DNA of 64,000 bases, from assembly GCF_000151315.2 (NCBI RefSeq), contig NW_011887292.1, positions 186,001-250,000 of the forward strand. The letters run 5' to 3'. Below are positions 1 to 10,733 of the stretch, piece by piece (within the stretch, counting starts at the first letter, position 1; every line of letters begins with the position of its first letter). The notes beneath the pieces were generated by a model. It saw only the letters and a list, made by a program, of their open reading frames with translations. It ran no database searches and had not been told where the DNA came from. The stretch is from Capsaspora owczarzaki ATCC 30864. Lineage: Eukaryota > Opisthokonta > Filasterea. The position numbers and the translations under genes were made by a program.

Positions 1-3000
1 ACAGAAACGCCTTGAACTCCGGGCTGCCCGCAATGCACGCCCATTCGAACGCAAAAAAGTTGCACAGTTCAATCAGCTGGCGAAGCAAGCTTTCGACGAC
101 GACTGTCGCCTTGCGCCCTTCTTTCGTCCATGTAATGTCTTGGTTGAGCACACCAATGTCGTCATTCAAGTTGGCCTGACGCATGACTGGAGCCGAGCTG
201 GCGAGCGACGCCATGGAAGCGTTGCTGGGCTTGGGTTCCGTTGACGCGGCTGGAGGATTGAACCTGGCCAAGTGTCGCTTGATTGCTTCCGTTCCAAGGG
301 AGGTTGATATGTATCTAAGCAAATCAAAACAGCCACAAAAACCAAACAAAACCACAACAGCCTCATCATCATCGTCAGATGCAAGTTCAAAATTTCCTTT
401 TCCCCCGACACAAGCAAAGTTCAGGCTTACACTTGATGCAAATCGATTTGTTGAAGTGAAGGGACGTCAACGAATAGAACGCGCGTACGAGGCTCCCAGG
501 ACAAGTGCGTGTAGACCAGATCGTACTTGCCGCCAATCAGAATGGACGAGAGTTGCGTCGCGTCAGCTCGGGGAATGTTGGACACAACCCAGCGCACAGC
601 ATCGTTGGCATGATTGCCAAAGTCCTTGAGATACGTGTCAAACACGGACGAAACCATCACCCGTTTGCGCGGAACGGAGAGACTGAACGATTGCTGCACA
701 AACACTTTGCTAATCACGCTCAGCTCCAACGCAAGGGACTCGGGGTGGAAGATGAGCATGGGAGACGTGGAGACGGTCAGGTACGAGATGGCAAAGTGGA
801 CGCGAGGGTCATACTTGGTCAAGACGTGCGTAAACCGCGGGTCGTCCTTCTTGATTGTTCCCTTGGGATTGCCACGGAGGATGCCGTCGAAAATGTCTTC
901 CAACGAGAACGGCATTCCAGCAACAATGTACTTGTATACTCGCGTCATACGCTTGCGCTGGTTGGTGTTGCTGGGCAAGCCGTTGACAACATGGGCATGC
1001 AAGACAAGGAGATGGTGAAGGTTAAGCCAGAAGCACAGCTGTTCCTGCGGCGTGACCAGCAGGCCAAGGTTGATGGCCTTGAGTTCCGCCAAGTTGAGAA
1101 GCAGCTCTTGAAAGTCAATGCTCTCGGCAACGGCCTGCAGGTTGATGGCGCCAAGCTTGGACGTCACTTCGCCAACAACCGAGGGCGACGGGTGGGAAGA
1201 AGAAGAAGAAGATGTTGATGATGACGAGGATCCTCGACGCAAAAGGCGATTAGGTGAGCCAATCAGCGGGACGGACAGGCTATGCTCTGCGGCCGCGTTA
1301 TTTGCCGTGTTGGCGTCGTCATTCAGTCCCTTGAAACCGTTTGACAAGTCAACCGAGCTCATTTCCATTGCACGGGCTAGCGCCGCCTCGCCTGCTAGAG
1401 ACGACATTGAGCCCGCTAGATTCCTCGAGCCGCCGTCGATGACGTTCAAATCATGCATCGACCCGTGGTAGTCGACCGAAACGGGTGGCTGGAGGGAATT
1501 CCTTTGCGAGACCGGTTGGAGCTGCTCGAACGCCTGCGACGCCATGGCGATGCGTTGCTGGACATGGGACAAATCCATAATAGACGACGATACGGGAGCA
1601 CGCTGTGTGCGGAAGGCATGCAGCCCCTCGCTCGCACTGACGAGCAGCGGGTGGTCTGTAAAGATGGTTTTGAGTCGTTCGAGAAACTCGGTCACTGCCA
1701 CAAGCGGGGGTCGTACGTCCTCGCCGCAAAGATACTCGTTGAGGAACACTTCTTTTTGAGTGGTGAAGCTGGTTTCTGGCGGTGCGTGCAATGCTGCCGA
1801 GAAGGTAGTGCTGGACGGCGCTGCCGAGCCAAGCGTCGAGCTGTCGCGTTTCAGTGCGCCAGTCAAGACGTCAGAGATTTCCATGCTCGAAAACCGTGAG
1901 GATGCCGAGCTGTTGGCGATCCCACCACTGCTGCTTGGAGCCAGCGGCGAGCCGTGGCTGGAGGTGGGTGCAATGCGCGACATTTCAACATCGAGATCGG
2001 TGAGAATAATCTTGAGCTCGTTGAGTGCGGCAATCTGGGCCTTGACTTGTGCGCGATGTGAGTCGCACGAGGCCAAGAACTCGGTGATGCGCATGTTCTG
2101 GCGATGCAGGTAGAGGTGCAGGCTGCCCACGCACGCCAAAACCCGATCGTCCGGCACAGCCACGTTGCAAAAGTCGAGTCGCGCTCGCTGCTCTTCCGGT
2201 GTGCCGAGGACTGGCATGGCCAGCTGGGTCATGACAGCTTCCAGGCGGACGGTCAGCGTTCTGACCAGCGGGTTGCATCGCGCGAGGTTTTCGCTCGCGT
2301 CAAAGGTGGCTCCGCGGGCGGCGGTTTGCAGAATCTTGGCAATCTGCACCAGCCCGGAGTGGCCTTCCTTGCGAGGGTAGGTATCGCTCAGTCCAGACAT
2401 GTTGGGCATAACAATGGCGGGACACAGGAGGTGGGTGACGAGGTACCGGGACACGATTGCCAGCCCGGCGTGCGGCTTGGTCGGAAACCGCTTCATCGTC
2501 GCAACATACAAGGCGTGGCAGACGACACGAAGCGAGAACGGACACGCCTCCACCGACTCTTCCAAGCACTGCACGAACAAGGCGGCTGCGTTTTCCAGCG
2601 CGGCATGGTTGGCCTCCAGCTCTGCCGCTACGCGAACACGGTTGGGGTTGATGTCGAATGATCCAGGATGCGCCATGACTCTGTTGTTCAGAAAAAAGAA
2701 AAAAAACGCAACCACCATTGGTCGGACATGTCAGACGAGTTGAAGCGTGAGTACGGGTCGACCCTTTCGCTCAAAGTGTTTGTCGACATCTCTGAAACTG
2801 CACGACAAGTTGGATACACCTCCAACAATGAGCCACTCGGAGGCAAATCCCACTTTCTGTCTGTTTGTGTGGCGCACTTGGCGTGGAACACAAGCACTTG
2901 CCTTGCAACGGAGGCTTGGAAGGCGTGTAAGAGAAAGCCCTCGCTGACAAGCTTGGCGTAGCTCGAGAGCAGCCTGCTGATGAAACTCGCGTCCTCGAAC

Positions 3001-3811
3001 AGCGCTTCTGGAGCGCGCGCGGTCTCGATGCTCGATGTGGCAAGCGACTGCAGCACCGCGGGTGCGACGCGGTGGTGCTCGGCAATCACAATGACAAGGC
3101 CAGCAACGTAGTCTGCATCGCACTGCTCGGTCGTGTCCCCTAAGATGCGAATCAAGGCCTGCACACGCACAAGAGTGAATGAAAAGCGAAGTGAGTGATG
3201 GCAGTCAGAAAAGTCAAGTCGGTGAGTCAGTCAAGATTCCGAAAAAGAAAAACACAAAACATAGGAAAAGGACCAGCAGAGTGGAAAATCAGTGAATTCT
3301 CCGTATCGAGTGAAACTGCGTCTTGCGCTCAAAATCATACGATGCTGTAATGCTTTTTTTTTTTTTTTTTTTTTTTTTTTGCAGTAAACTTTTTCGCAGT
3401 TGTCAATAATCCGCAACGAACGCAAAACCGAACAAAACGAACAGAGGAAGAGCACCGAAACCGAATGGGAAAGCAAGCCATGCGATGCGACCGAATGGCT
3501 TGTCAGAGTGAAATGAGAGTTTGGGGGAAGGGGGGGTGGGGAGATGTCCAAAGTGGAGCGGGAGTTGGGGAGTCGAGACGAGGGAGCGGTAGTTCAAACG
3601 GAAGTGCACAGACCTCGCTTGGGTCGAGGAGCAGCTCGACCAGCGCGCGGTAGTGGCGCATGGACAGCGGAGTGCGCTCGCGGGGGCTGTTCTCCATGCG
3701 AGGACGGCCGACAAGCCCCGTGTGTGGGATGGCTTGGGCCTCCTGGAACGACGCAGTGGACGACGTGCCGGCTTGGTTGGCCCGCCGGACCGCCCCAGCC
3801 CCAGACGCCAT
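1..3811 (-). CDS. RasGAP-fold plus DUF547 protein (3' end beyond the window)
   Basis: Probable signalling or scaffold protein. The exon model on the minus strand is 3811-3614, 3158-2902, 2680-431 and 314 to the left edge. Phases match at each junction, and the frame is still open at base 1. The first ATG gives MASGAGAVRRANQ. Residues about 50-330 read as a RasGAP-type helical domain, with segments such as YRALVELLLDPSE, SYAKLVSEGFLLHAF and CPAIVMPN. Residues about 670-885 carry a DUF547 domain, seen in FWLNLHHLLVLHAHV and YLKDFGNHANDAVRWVVS. A Ser-rich linker lies between them. The place of the catalytic arginine finger reads LFEDAS, and the FLR motif is replaced by VTHLLCPAI, so GAP activity is doubtful, as in IQGAP-like proteins. 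The second intron appears to be GC-AG. Domain calls come from motif reading; cellular role unknown. Confidence 0.82.
2681..2901 (-). other. GC-AG intron in the RasGAP/DUF547 gene
   Basis: The donor reads AAG|GCAAGT and the acceptor aacaacag|AGTC after a long pyrimidine tract. Removing it joins phase 2 to phase 2 and restores a continuous RasGAP-like segment (ASVAR then VMAHPGSFDINPN). The nearby GT at CAA|GTGCTT is a much poorer donor and breaks the frame. GC donors with a strong AAG|GCAAGT context are a known minor class. Confidence 0.7.
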
Positions 3812-3907
3812 TTCTCAGAGCGCGCGCTTATGGTCGTGGGTTGAAGTGTTCGACGCGAAACGCTTTTTGTGATCCAGCAGGGGGAACGCAGAAACGGAGA
3901 GGCGAGT

Positions 3908-3911
<4 letters not shown>

Positions 3912-3943
<32 letters not shown>
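3912..3943. repeat. Poly(A)32 run
   Basis: An uninterrupted A tract in the spacer between the RasGAP/DUF547 start and the ABCC end. A matching T27 run lies at 3354-3380 inside the first intron of the RasGAP/DUF547 gene. No target-site duplication or element body is next to it, so it is read as slippage DNA. Confidence 0.9.
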
Positions 3944-3945
<2 letters not shown>

Positions 3946-4085
3946 GAACTGATCTGAATGTGAACCAACTCAACTTGGACACTTTGAGTTACTGAAGAGA
4001 AAAAAAAAAAAAAGATTCTGTAGATCTATATTCATACAATCACAGACAGAAAAGGCAATACACAAAAAAAGACACAACAACCACC

Positions 4086-7000
4086 TCAGTGGGCAGTGTT
4101 CGCGGCATGGAGCATTTGTGCAAAGCGCGAGTCAGGACGGTCGATCAGGGCTTGGGGCGAATCGAGCTCGACCACCCGGCCTTCAGACAGTACCAGGATG
4201 CGATCGCTGTCGAGAATCGTGTTGAGACGGTGAGCAATGGTCAGCAGAGTGCAGCCCTGGAAACACTCGCGAATGGTTTGCTGGATGAGCGCGTCCGTCT
4301 CGGTGTCCACAGCAGAGGTGGACTCGTCGAGAATGAGGATGCGACTGTGGCGCAGCAAGGCGCGGGCAATGCACAGCAGTTGACGTTCACCGACAGACAT
4401 GTTCTCTCCATTCTCCACAACGGGGGTTTCCAGCTGCAGCGGCATCACCGTCACACGGTCTGCCATGTGCGATCGCTTCAGCGCATCCCAGATCTGGGCA
4501 TCAGAATACTTGCTGAACGGATCCAAGTTGTACCGGATGGTTCCCACAAACAGCACAGGATCCTGCGGAATGATGGAAAGGCGAGCACGGAGCACAGGGA
4601 GAGGCACACGAGAAATGTCAATTCCGTCAATCACCACCGAGCCTGCGCTCGCCTCGACCAGTCGGAAGAGAGCCACGGCGATCGAGGACTGGAAGTGTTG
4701 AGCAGCATCAGAATGAAATTGGGGGGGGGGCAAGGGCGGAGGAGCAGATTGAAGGTGAGCACCAACACAACAAAACAAAAAATCAAGCTCATGACCAAAG
4801 GTACGACCACAACCACAGCCTCTCCTCACCTTGCCAGCACCAGTACGGCCCAACTACACCAATCTTCTCTTGAGGGCGTGTCTTGAAGGAGAGACCCTTG
4901 AGAACGAGCGGAAGGCCGTCGCGATAGCGCATTTTGAGATTCCGGAACTCGACCACACCCGCAGCAGGCCAATCTTCGGGGACGTTGACGGGTGCGTAGT
5001 GCACATTGACCAACGGCAGGGGCTCGCGGACAGCGTGGCCATGACCGGAGGGCTTGTGAACTCGAGCGAGCAGCCGCTGCAGACGGGAGGACGGGACGTG
5101 AGCGCGCCCAGTGGGCAAACCAGCAGCACCAGAGAGCACAAGAGCGATATGATCGTCGTCAGTCGTTTGCTTCTCCTTGACGGCGTCGTCGTCGTCACCG
5201 TCTTCCTCAATGCCAGACAGACGTCCCGAGGAATTTCCAGACGCGTCTGCGTCGTCCTCGAGCGGAGGAGGAATGCCTTCTTGAGGAGTCGTGCGTGTGT
5301 AGTACTGGATTCGCTCGACCGACACAAACCGAGACTGCGTTTCGGCAATCAGACGGACAGTGAACTGGAACATGCCCGATGTCTGCAGCGAGTACGACAG
5401 CGCCAGGCCGGCCAGAGCAGGGGAGAGCGAGCCGGTTGTAAGAACGATAAAGAAGGCGGTGGCGGTAGAGACCAGGGTCGTCAGAGCGTCGAGCCGGATG
5501 GACAGCCAACGGTTGGCAATATAAAAGGCGAAGAAGGCACGCGAGTTGGCGTCCACCTGCTTCATGTACTCGTTAATGAACAAGTCCATCATGCCGTACG
5601 CGCGAATGGTGGCCGTTCCTTGCACACTTGCCGTGAGATGACTGTCAGAGGGGACAAGCAAGAAAACAAATAAACAAACAAACGACCACACAAACACAGG
5701 AATGTGAGCGGCCTGCAATCCGAACTCTGCGTCGTTCATCCAAATCAACGCAGTTGCTGTTGTGTACCTGAAGATGGGAGAGCGCGAAATGTTGTCAAGA
5801 CGCTTGAGCTCGCGCGCAGAGCGGTTGAAGAATGTGTTAAACACGGCAAACAAACCGCCCAGCGGGATGAAGACGAGCAGAAAGTAGGGGAAAATCACTG
5901 CCAGGATGCCAAACGTCAGCAGGATGAGAGAGCCATTTTGCAAAAGCTGCTCGGCATAGAATGGCAGCTTGACGTCAACTAGATTGTTTTGAAAACAAAC
6001 AAACAAAAAAAAAACACGTAGAACGGTTAGTAAGTTCAATGAATCGTTTTTCTGCGCTTTTGTCCCCAATTCAAAACAAAGCAAAACAAATGGCCCTAAA
6101 CAATACCTTCATCCATGTCCTTGGAAAAGCGGCTCAGGAGTCGACCAGTGGGCGTGGTGTCAAAGAACGACATGGGCGCGTGCATCACCTTGTCGAAAAC
6201 GGCGCGATGCATGGTTTGCGAGGCCGTCAGCGTTGTTCGGAGGAAGAACAAGGCGCGGACCATCTGGACGAGCATGAGCAGGACGGCCGACGCGCAGTAG
6301 ACTCCAACGTACATGCCAAAGTCTGGGTAGTCCTTCAGATTGAAGCTTGTCACTGGCTCTTCCACCCACCCCCAGCTCACCGTGCCGTTCGAGTCGATGA
6401 TGGTGGTGTTCACCATGATCGTCGACGGGGGCTGGCGCAGCCAGTAGCTCAACCACCAGTCGGAGAATGCCTTGATGGACATGGAGAAGACAAACACCAA
6501 CGCCAACGCAAGGAAGATGCGCACGCCACCGCCCGCCCGCATGTACTCCAAGTATGTCGCCTTGGAGATTGCGCCTTCCATCTTTTCTTCCTTGGACATG
6601 AGGGCTGAATCGGCGAAGGAAACAAAAAAACAAAAAGAAATTGGAAGCGACAATGAGAACAGAGCGAGTGAGTGCAGAACGAGAAAAACAAACTGAGCAG
6701 AAACCAGCGCAGCAAAAAAAACCAACGACGCATCCACCAATGAGACTGACCTGCAGACTTTTCACTTTTTTCAGGAGCATTTTTGACGGGAGCTGACGTC
6801 TCCGGCTTGGTCTGCGCGTTGTGTGCATCGAGGAGAGCGAGGAGAGTGCCACGGCGGCTTTCGCGTCGAAGGAGTGGTGGAGCATCAGCGACACCGGAGG
6901 TGGCAGCAGGCACAGCAACCGGTGCAATCGGAGAAATGGATGCGATGCCGCTCGGTTCGTCTGCTGTGGAGCTGTGGAAGGTGCGAATCAACGAGCGCAG

Positions 7001-10000
7001 CGCGCTGGTTTCAATCGACATGAGCTGCTCAAAGGTGCCTTGCTCGCCAATGCGCCCGTCATCCATAACAACGACCAGATCGCAGTTGGGAAGATACTGC
7101 AGCTGGTGCGTCACGAGCACCACTGTCTTTTGATGGAGGCTCCGCACAATGCACTCGTTGAAAATGTGTTTTCCAACATGCGCATCCACAGCACTCAGGG
7201 GATCATCCAGCAGGTAAATGTCCTTGTTGCTGTAGACGGCGCGAGCAAGACTGACACGCTGCTTTTGGCCGCCGCTCAAATTGATGCCACGCTCGCCAAT
7301 CTCGGTCATGTCGCCATCAGGGAGCATGGCAATGTCCGCCCGCAGGCAGCAGACATCGATTGCATGATCATAGGCCTCCTGGTTGAAGGGCTGAGTGCAA
7401 ACGTGCAGAGTCAGTAAACACACAAGCACTGTTGATTTCAAAACAAACAAAAAAGCAACTACAAGCACACAAAACCACGACGGCTCTGTGTCTCCCTCTC
7501 TCCTTACCTGTCCAAACAGAATGTTGGCGCGGAGCGAGGAATTGAAAATCCACGCCTGCTGAGACGCGTACGCAATGCTGCCACTCACTGAAACATCACC
7601 ATTGTCCAGAAGCATTTGGCCAAGCACAGCCGACAGCAACGAGGACTTGCCGGATCCTACGGCGCCGCAGACGCCAATGAGATGGCCCTTCTCGACGGTA
7701 AGAGAGACATCTTTGATCCGACCGATGGGTTTGGGAGGGCCCGACTTTGCCCCTCCGCGTTTGCCTCCGGCTCCACGACCGCCGCCAACGCCAGCGCCAG
7801 ACGACGACGACGACGACGGGGCTGACGCTTCGAGAGCGATTGGCTCGGTCGTGTTTTTACCTTTTCGCAGGCCAATGCGCTTGAGCAACCGAGCCACTTT
7901 GGTACCGGGACGGCGTGCAGGAACAACAGCGCTCTCGACGCCGGTCGTGCGGATGTCATCCTCGGGCCGTGCCCAGGAGAAGGAGGCGTCTCGGAACTTG
8001 ATCGCGTCCAGCGAGTTGGATGGGCTGCTCAGGACGGATGAGAATTCATCCATGAGCAAAAAGCTCTTGATACGCGCCAGACTAATCAAAGCCTCGCCGA
8101 CGTTCTTGACGGCCTGCGGCAGCTGGTTCATGGCGTTGCGCATGGCGTTGAACATGGAAGTAATGGAAAATGCCGTCGAGGCCGAGAGCGTCTGGCCAGC
8201 GAGCGAGTGGAAGGTGAACAACAGCACCGAGGCAAGCGTCGGCACGAGTGGGGTCAGGGAGAAGTTCATGCTCTGCAGGTAGCTGGCGCGGGAGAGGACG
8301 CGCCGTTCGGACGAGCGAATGTCGCCGACCTTGGAGGCAAACGAGTCCTCCCAGGCGTAGCACTTGACGAGACGCATGCAGGTCAGCAGTTCATTCATCA
8401 GGCGGACGCGCGTATCGGTGAATGCAATCGTTTCGCGACGTTGGCGTGCGACGGCGCGTGCAATCATGGCTTGGATGGGGTAGAACATGATGAACACGCC
8501 GCACCCAACGAGCGAGAACGGTCCGATGATGGCAAAGGATGCAGCCAGACCGACCACCGTCGAGAGAGTCGAGCTGTACGTGAACGAGCCGAAAACGAAC
8601 GCATCGTAGACTCTCTGGCCGTCGTTGGACGCCATGTTGATGACTTCGCCGATCGACTTGTTGCCCAGCGTCCGCAGGCGCATTGCCTTCTTGTAGACAA
8701 TGCCAAACATGACAGATCGCGCTCGGCCAGCAACGCGAATCGATTCGGTGAAGGACTGGGAAACAACGAGACTGCGGCCCGTCTCGTTCAGCAGAATGCC
8801 GAGCGCGAGGAGGATGCCGTGCCACACTGGCTGTGCACCCCTGTCCTGTGCATAGGCGACGAGCTCACGCAGCAAGAAGGTGGGCGCAAAGAAGACAAAG
8901 AAGAGCTGCAGCGTGAGGAGCATGTGGGTGCGCATCAGCTCCCTCTTGAACGTCCGCACAAAGGTGCGCGCCACAGACACGTTGTCTGCCAGCCGAGAGC
9001 TCCGCACGACCCTTCGAGACAAGAGTCCAAAGAGGTTTCGCGGCGATCGGGGTGCCGGGATTGGATCCAGCACAAGATGCGCAGCAAGACCAGGAGCAGC
9101 AGCGGTGGTGGTGGAGGTCGTCTCGCCGGCCAAGCTTGCTTTATCACCGTTCGCACTGTTCGAGGCGATGAGTCGACGCGCGCGCTCGACCTCCGCTCGT
9201 CCGCGTGCAAGCTCCGCCTCCCATTCGACCTCAAAGCGTTGGCACACGACCACGGCGCCGTCACGATCTGCAAGGTCCCACAGGTCTGACATTTGCAGCG
9301 CGCCCTTGTAGCCCTTCCTCAGCAACGGGTTGGCCCACCAGAATGTGATTCTTGAGAGGATTCCGACGCGATCGATGAGCGACGGTTGGCAGCCATTAGC
9401 TCTGCATCAAGAACAAAAAAAAAAAAAAAGAACAAAAAAAAAAAAAAAAAAAAGAAACACGGCAAAGTGAGATGTTTGTTTTGTTTGAATCATTCAGCTA
9501 AGAGTTTCAGATTCTCAGACACGTCCTGTCAAAGCGATTCTTTTCGTTCTCTCTCTCTCTCTCTCCCAACCTCCCTCCCGCCTCGACTCCTCAGCCTGAG
9601 ATATCACTCTTTGTATCAATCCCAGACCATTGAACACCCCCTCCTCCCCTCCTTCCTCTCGTTCTTCAACAGAGTAAAATTCTCCATGACCGCCGACAAG
9701 CGTGTCATTGAAAAACAACGAAATCCTCCGTCCCTCGATTCACCATCGTTCGAGGAACACTCCGTCCACGGCATGACAGCGCAAACACGAACTAACTCAC
9801 GTCAGACCAGCGGCTGCATTGGCTGCTGTGGCGTCGGATGCTTGTTGGGCTGGCTCGCCGCCGTGCAGCAGGGACACTGAAGAAGGGAGTGGTGGCTGGA
9901 CTGCTGTGCTGGTGACACCCGTGCCACCACGCGACGACGACGACGAGGACGGCGAGGACGAAGACGACGCTGGCAATCCACTCTGCAGCTGCCGACCAGC

Positions 10001-10450
10001 ATCGACCGGGCGGTGCTCCGTGCCAGCGTGCAATGGACGCAGGGGGTTCGCAGAGTCAGAGTGGTAAGAGTGAGAGTGAGAGTGGGCGGAGTCATGCTGA
10101 CCGACAACCACCTCCACCGCTGGTGCTGGTGCTGGTGCCTGGTGCGCTGTCGCTGTCGGCTGGCTCACGTCAACCACAACCTCACCCGTCGGATCAAGTA
10201 GCATTGCATTGCTGGCGGAAGCGGTCGTCCGAGTGTCGTCGTTGTGGCCAATGTCATCATCATCATCATCATCATCTGCTGTGGCCAGCCGATCCCAGCC
10301 ATCACGATGCTGCTGCTGATGCTGATGCTGTTGATGGATGGGTGCATTGCTATTGCTGCCATCGTCATCATCATCGTCATCATCATCGCTGGCGTTGGCG
10401 TCGTGGCGCGCTGCTCCGTCGTTGTTCAATCGGCCGTGCTCGCTCTGCTG

Positions 10451-10483
<33 letters not shown>

Positions 10484-10585
10484 GCCTCCAACGAGACGGT
10501 CGTTGTGATTGTCGTCGTCGTTATCATCGCCATCGTCGTTGTCGTCATCGCGGAGTCGGTTGTATTGATCGCCCGCACGAGACAT
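4086..10585 (-). CDS. ABC transporter, ABCC/MRP family
   Basis: Full ABC exporter, expected in a membrane and moving organic anions or conjugates. Exons: 10585-9801, 9401-7508, 7390-6751, 6604-6107, 5978-5768, 5641-4830, 4688-4086; about 1813 aa once one surplus base is allowed for. Order: an acidic low-complexity leader (1-262), TMD1, NBD1 near 840-1010 (GAVGSGKSS, LSGGQKQRVSLARAVYSN, LLDDPLSAVD), TMD2 with the MRP sequence RFSKDMDEV, then NBD2 (signature SVGERQLLCIARALL, Walker B LILDESTSAVD). The Asp in the NBD1 Walker B is typical of ABCC. The usual hydrophobic TMD0 is missing. In the NBD2 Walker A (GRTGAGKSS expected) the frame slips at about 4847-4851 by one extra base. The exon sum is 5443 nt, one more than a multiple of three. 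The start ATG lies 148 bp from the divergent SET/MYND gene. Confidence 0.92.
9402..9800 (-). other. Long first intron of the ABCC gene with poly(T) tracts
   Basis: Donor AC|gtgagt and acceptor ttgatgcag|AG, phase 2 on both sides. In the sense direction, two T-runs (about 18 and 13 nt) come just before the acceptor. A CT-rich stretch lies in the middle. No exon is seen inside it. Confidence 0.75.
10440..10491. repeat. (ATC)n/(GAT)n trinucleotide repeat in the ABCC leader
   Basis: A run of ATC triplets on the plus strand, read as a poly-Asp block in the ABCC N-terminus. Similar shorter GAT and CAG runs at 10255-10395 encode further Asp and Gln/His blocks. Likely expansion-prone coding repeats. 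Confidence 0.85.
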
Positions 10586-10733
10586 GGCAGACTGGAATAA
10601 CGAAACGACAACGACAACCCAACAAAAAAAAGAACGAATGAGCTCTGAAACGAATTGAGAACGACATGATGAAGATCAGAACGAAACGAAATGAAACTCA
10701 TGAACCTCTGATCTCGGAGCAGCGCAGAGCCAA

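Noticed and set aside
3912-3943. Poly(A) runs as tails of retroposed elements
   Set aside because: The many A/T runs in this window have no element body or target-site duplications and occur on both strands in introns and spacers.
4847-4851. Programmed frameshift at the ABCC Walker A
   Set aside because: No slippery heptamer or stem-loop is evident; a sequencing error or simple insertion is simpler.
10033-10641. Plus-strand ORFs with long poly-Ile or poly-His runs opposite the ABCC leader
   Set aside because: They are antisense shadows of the GAT/CAT triplet repeats in the ABCC coding exon.
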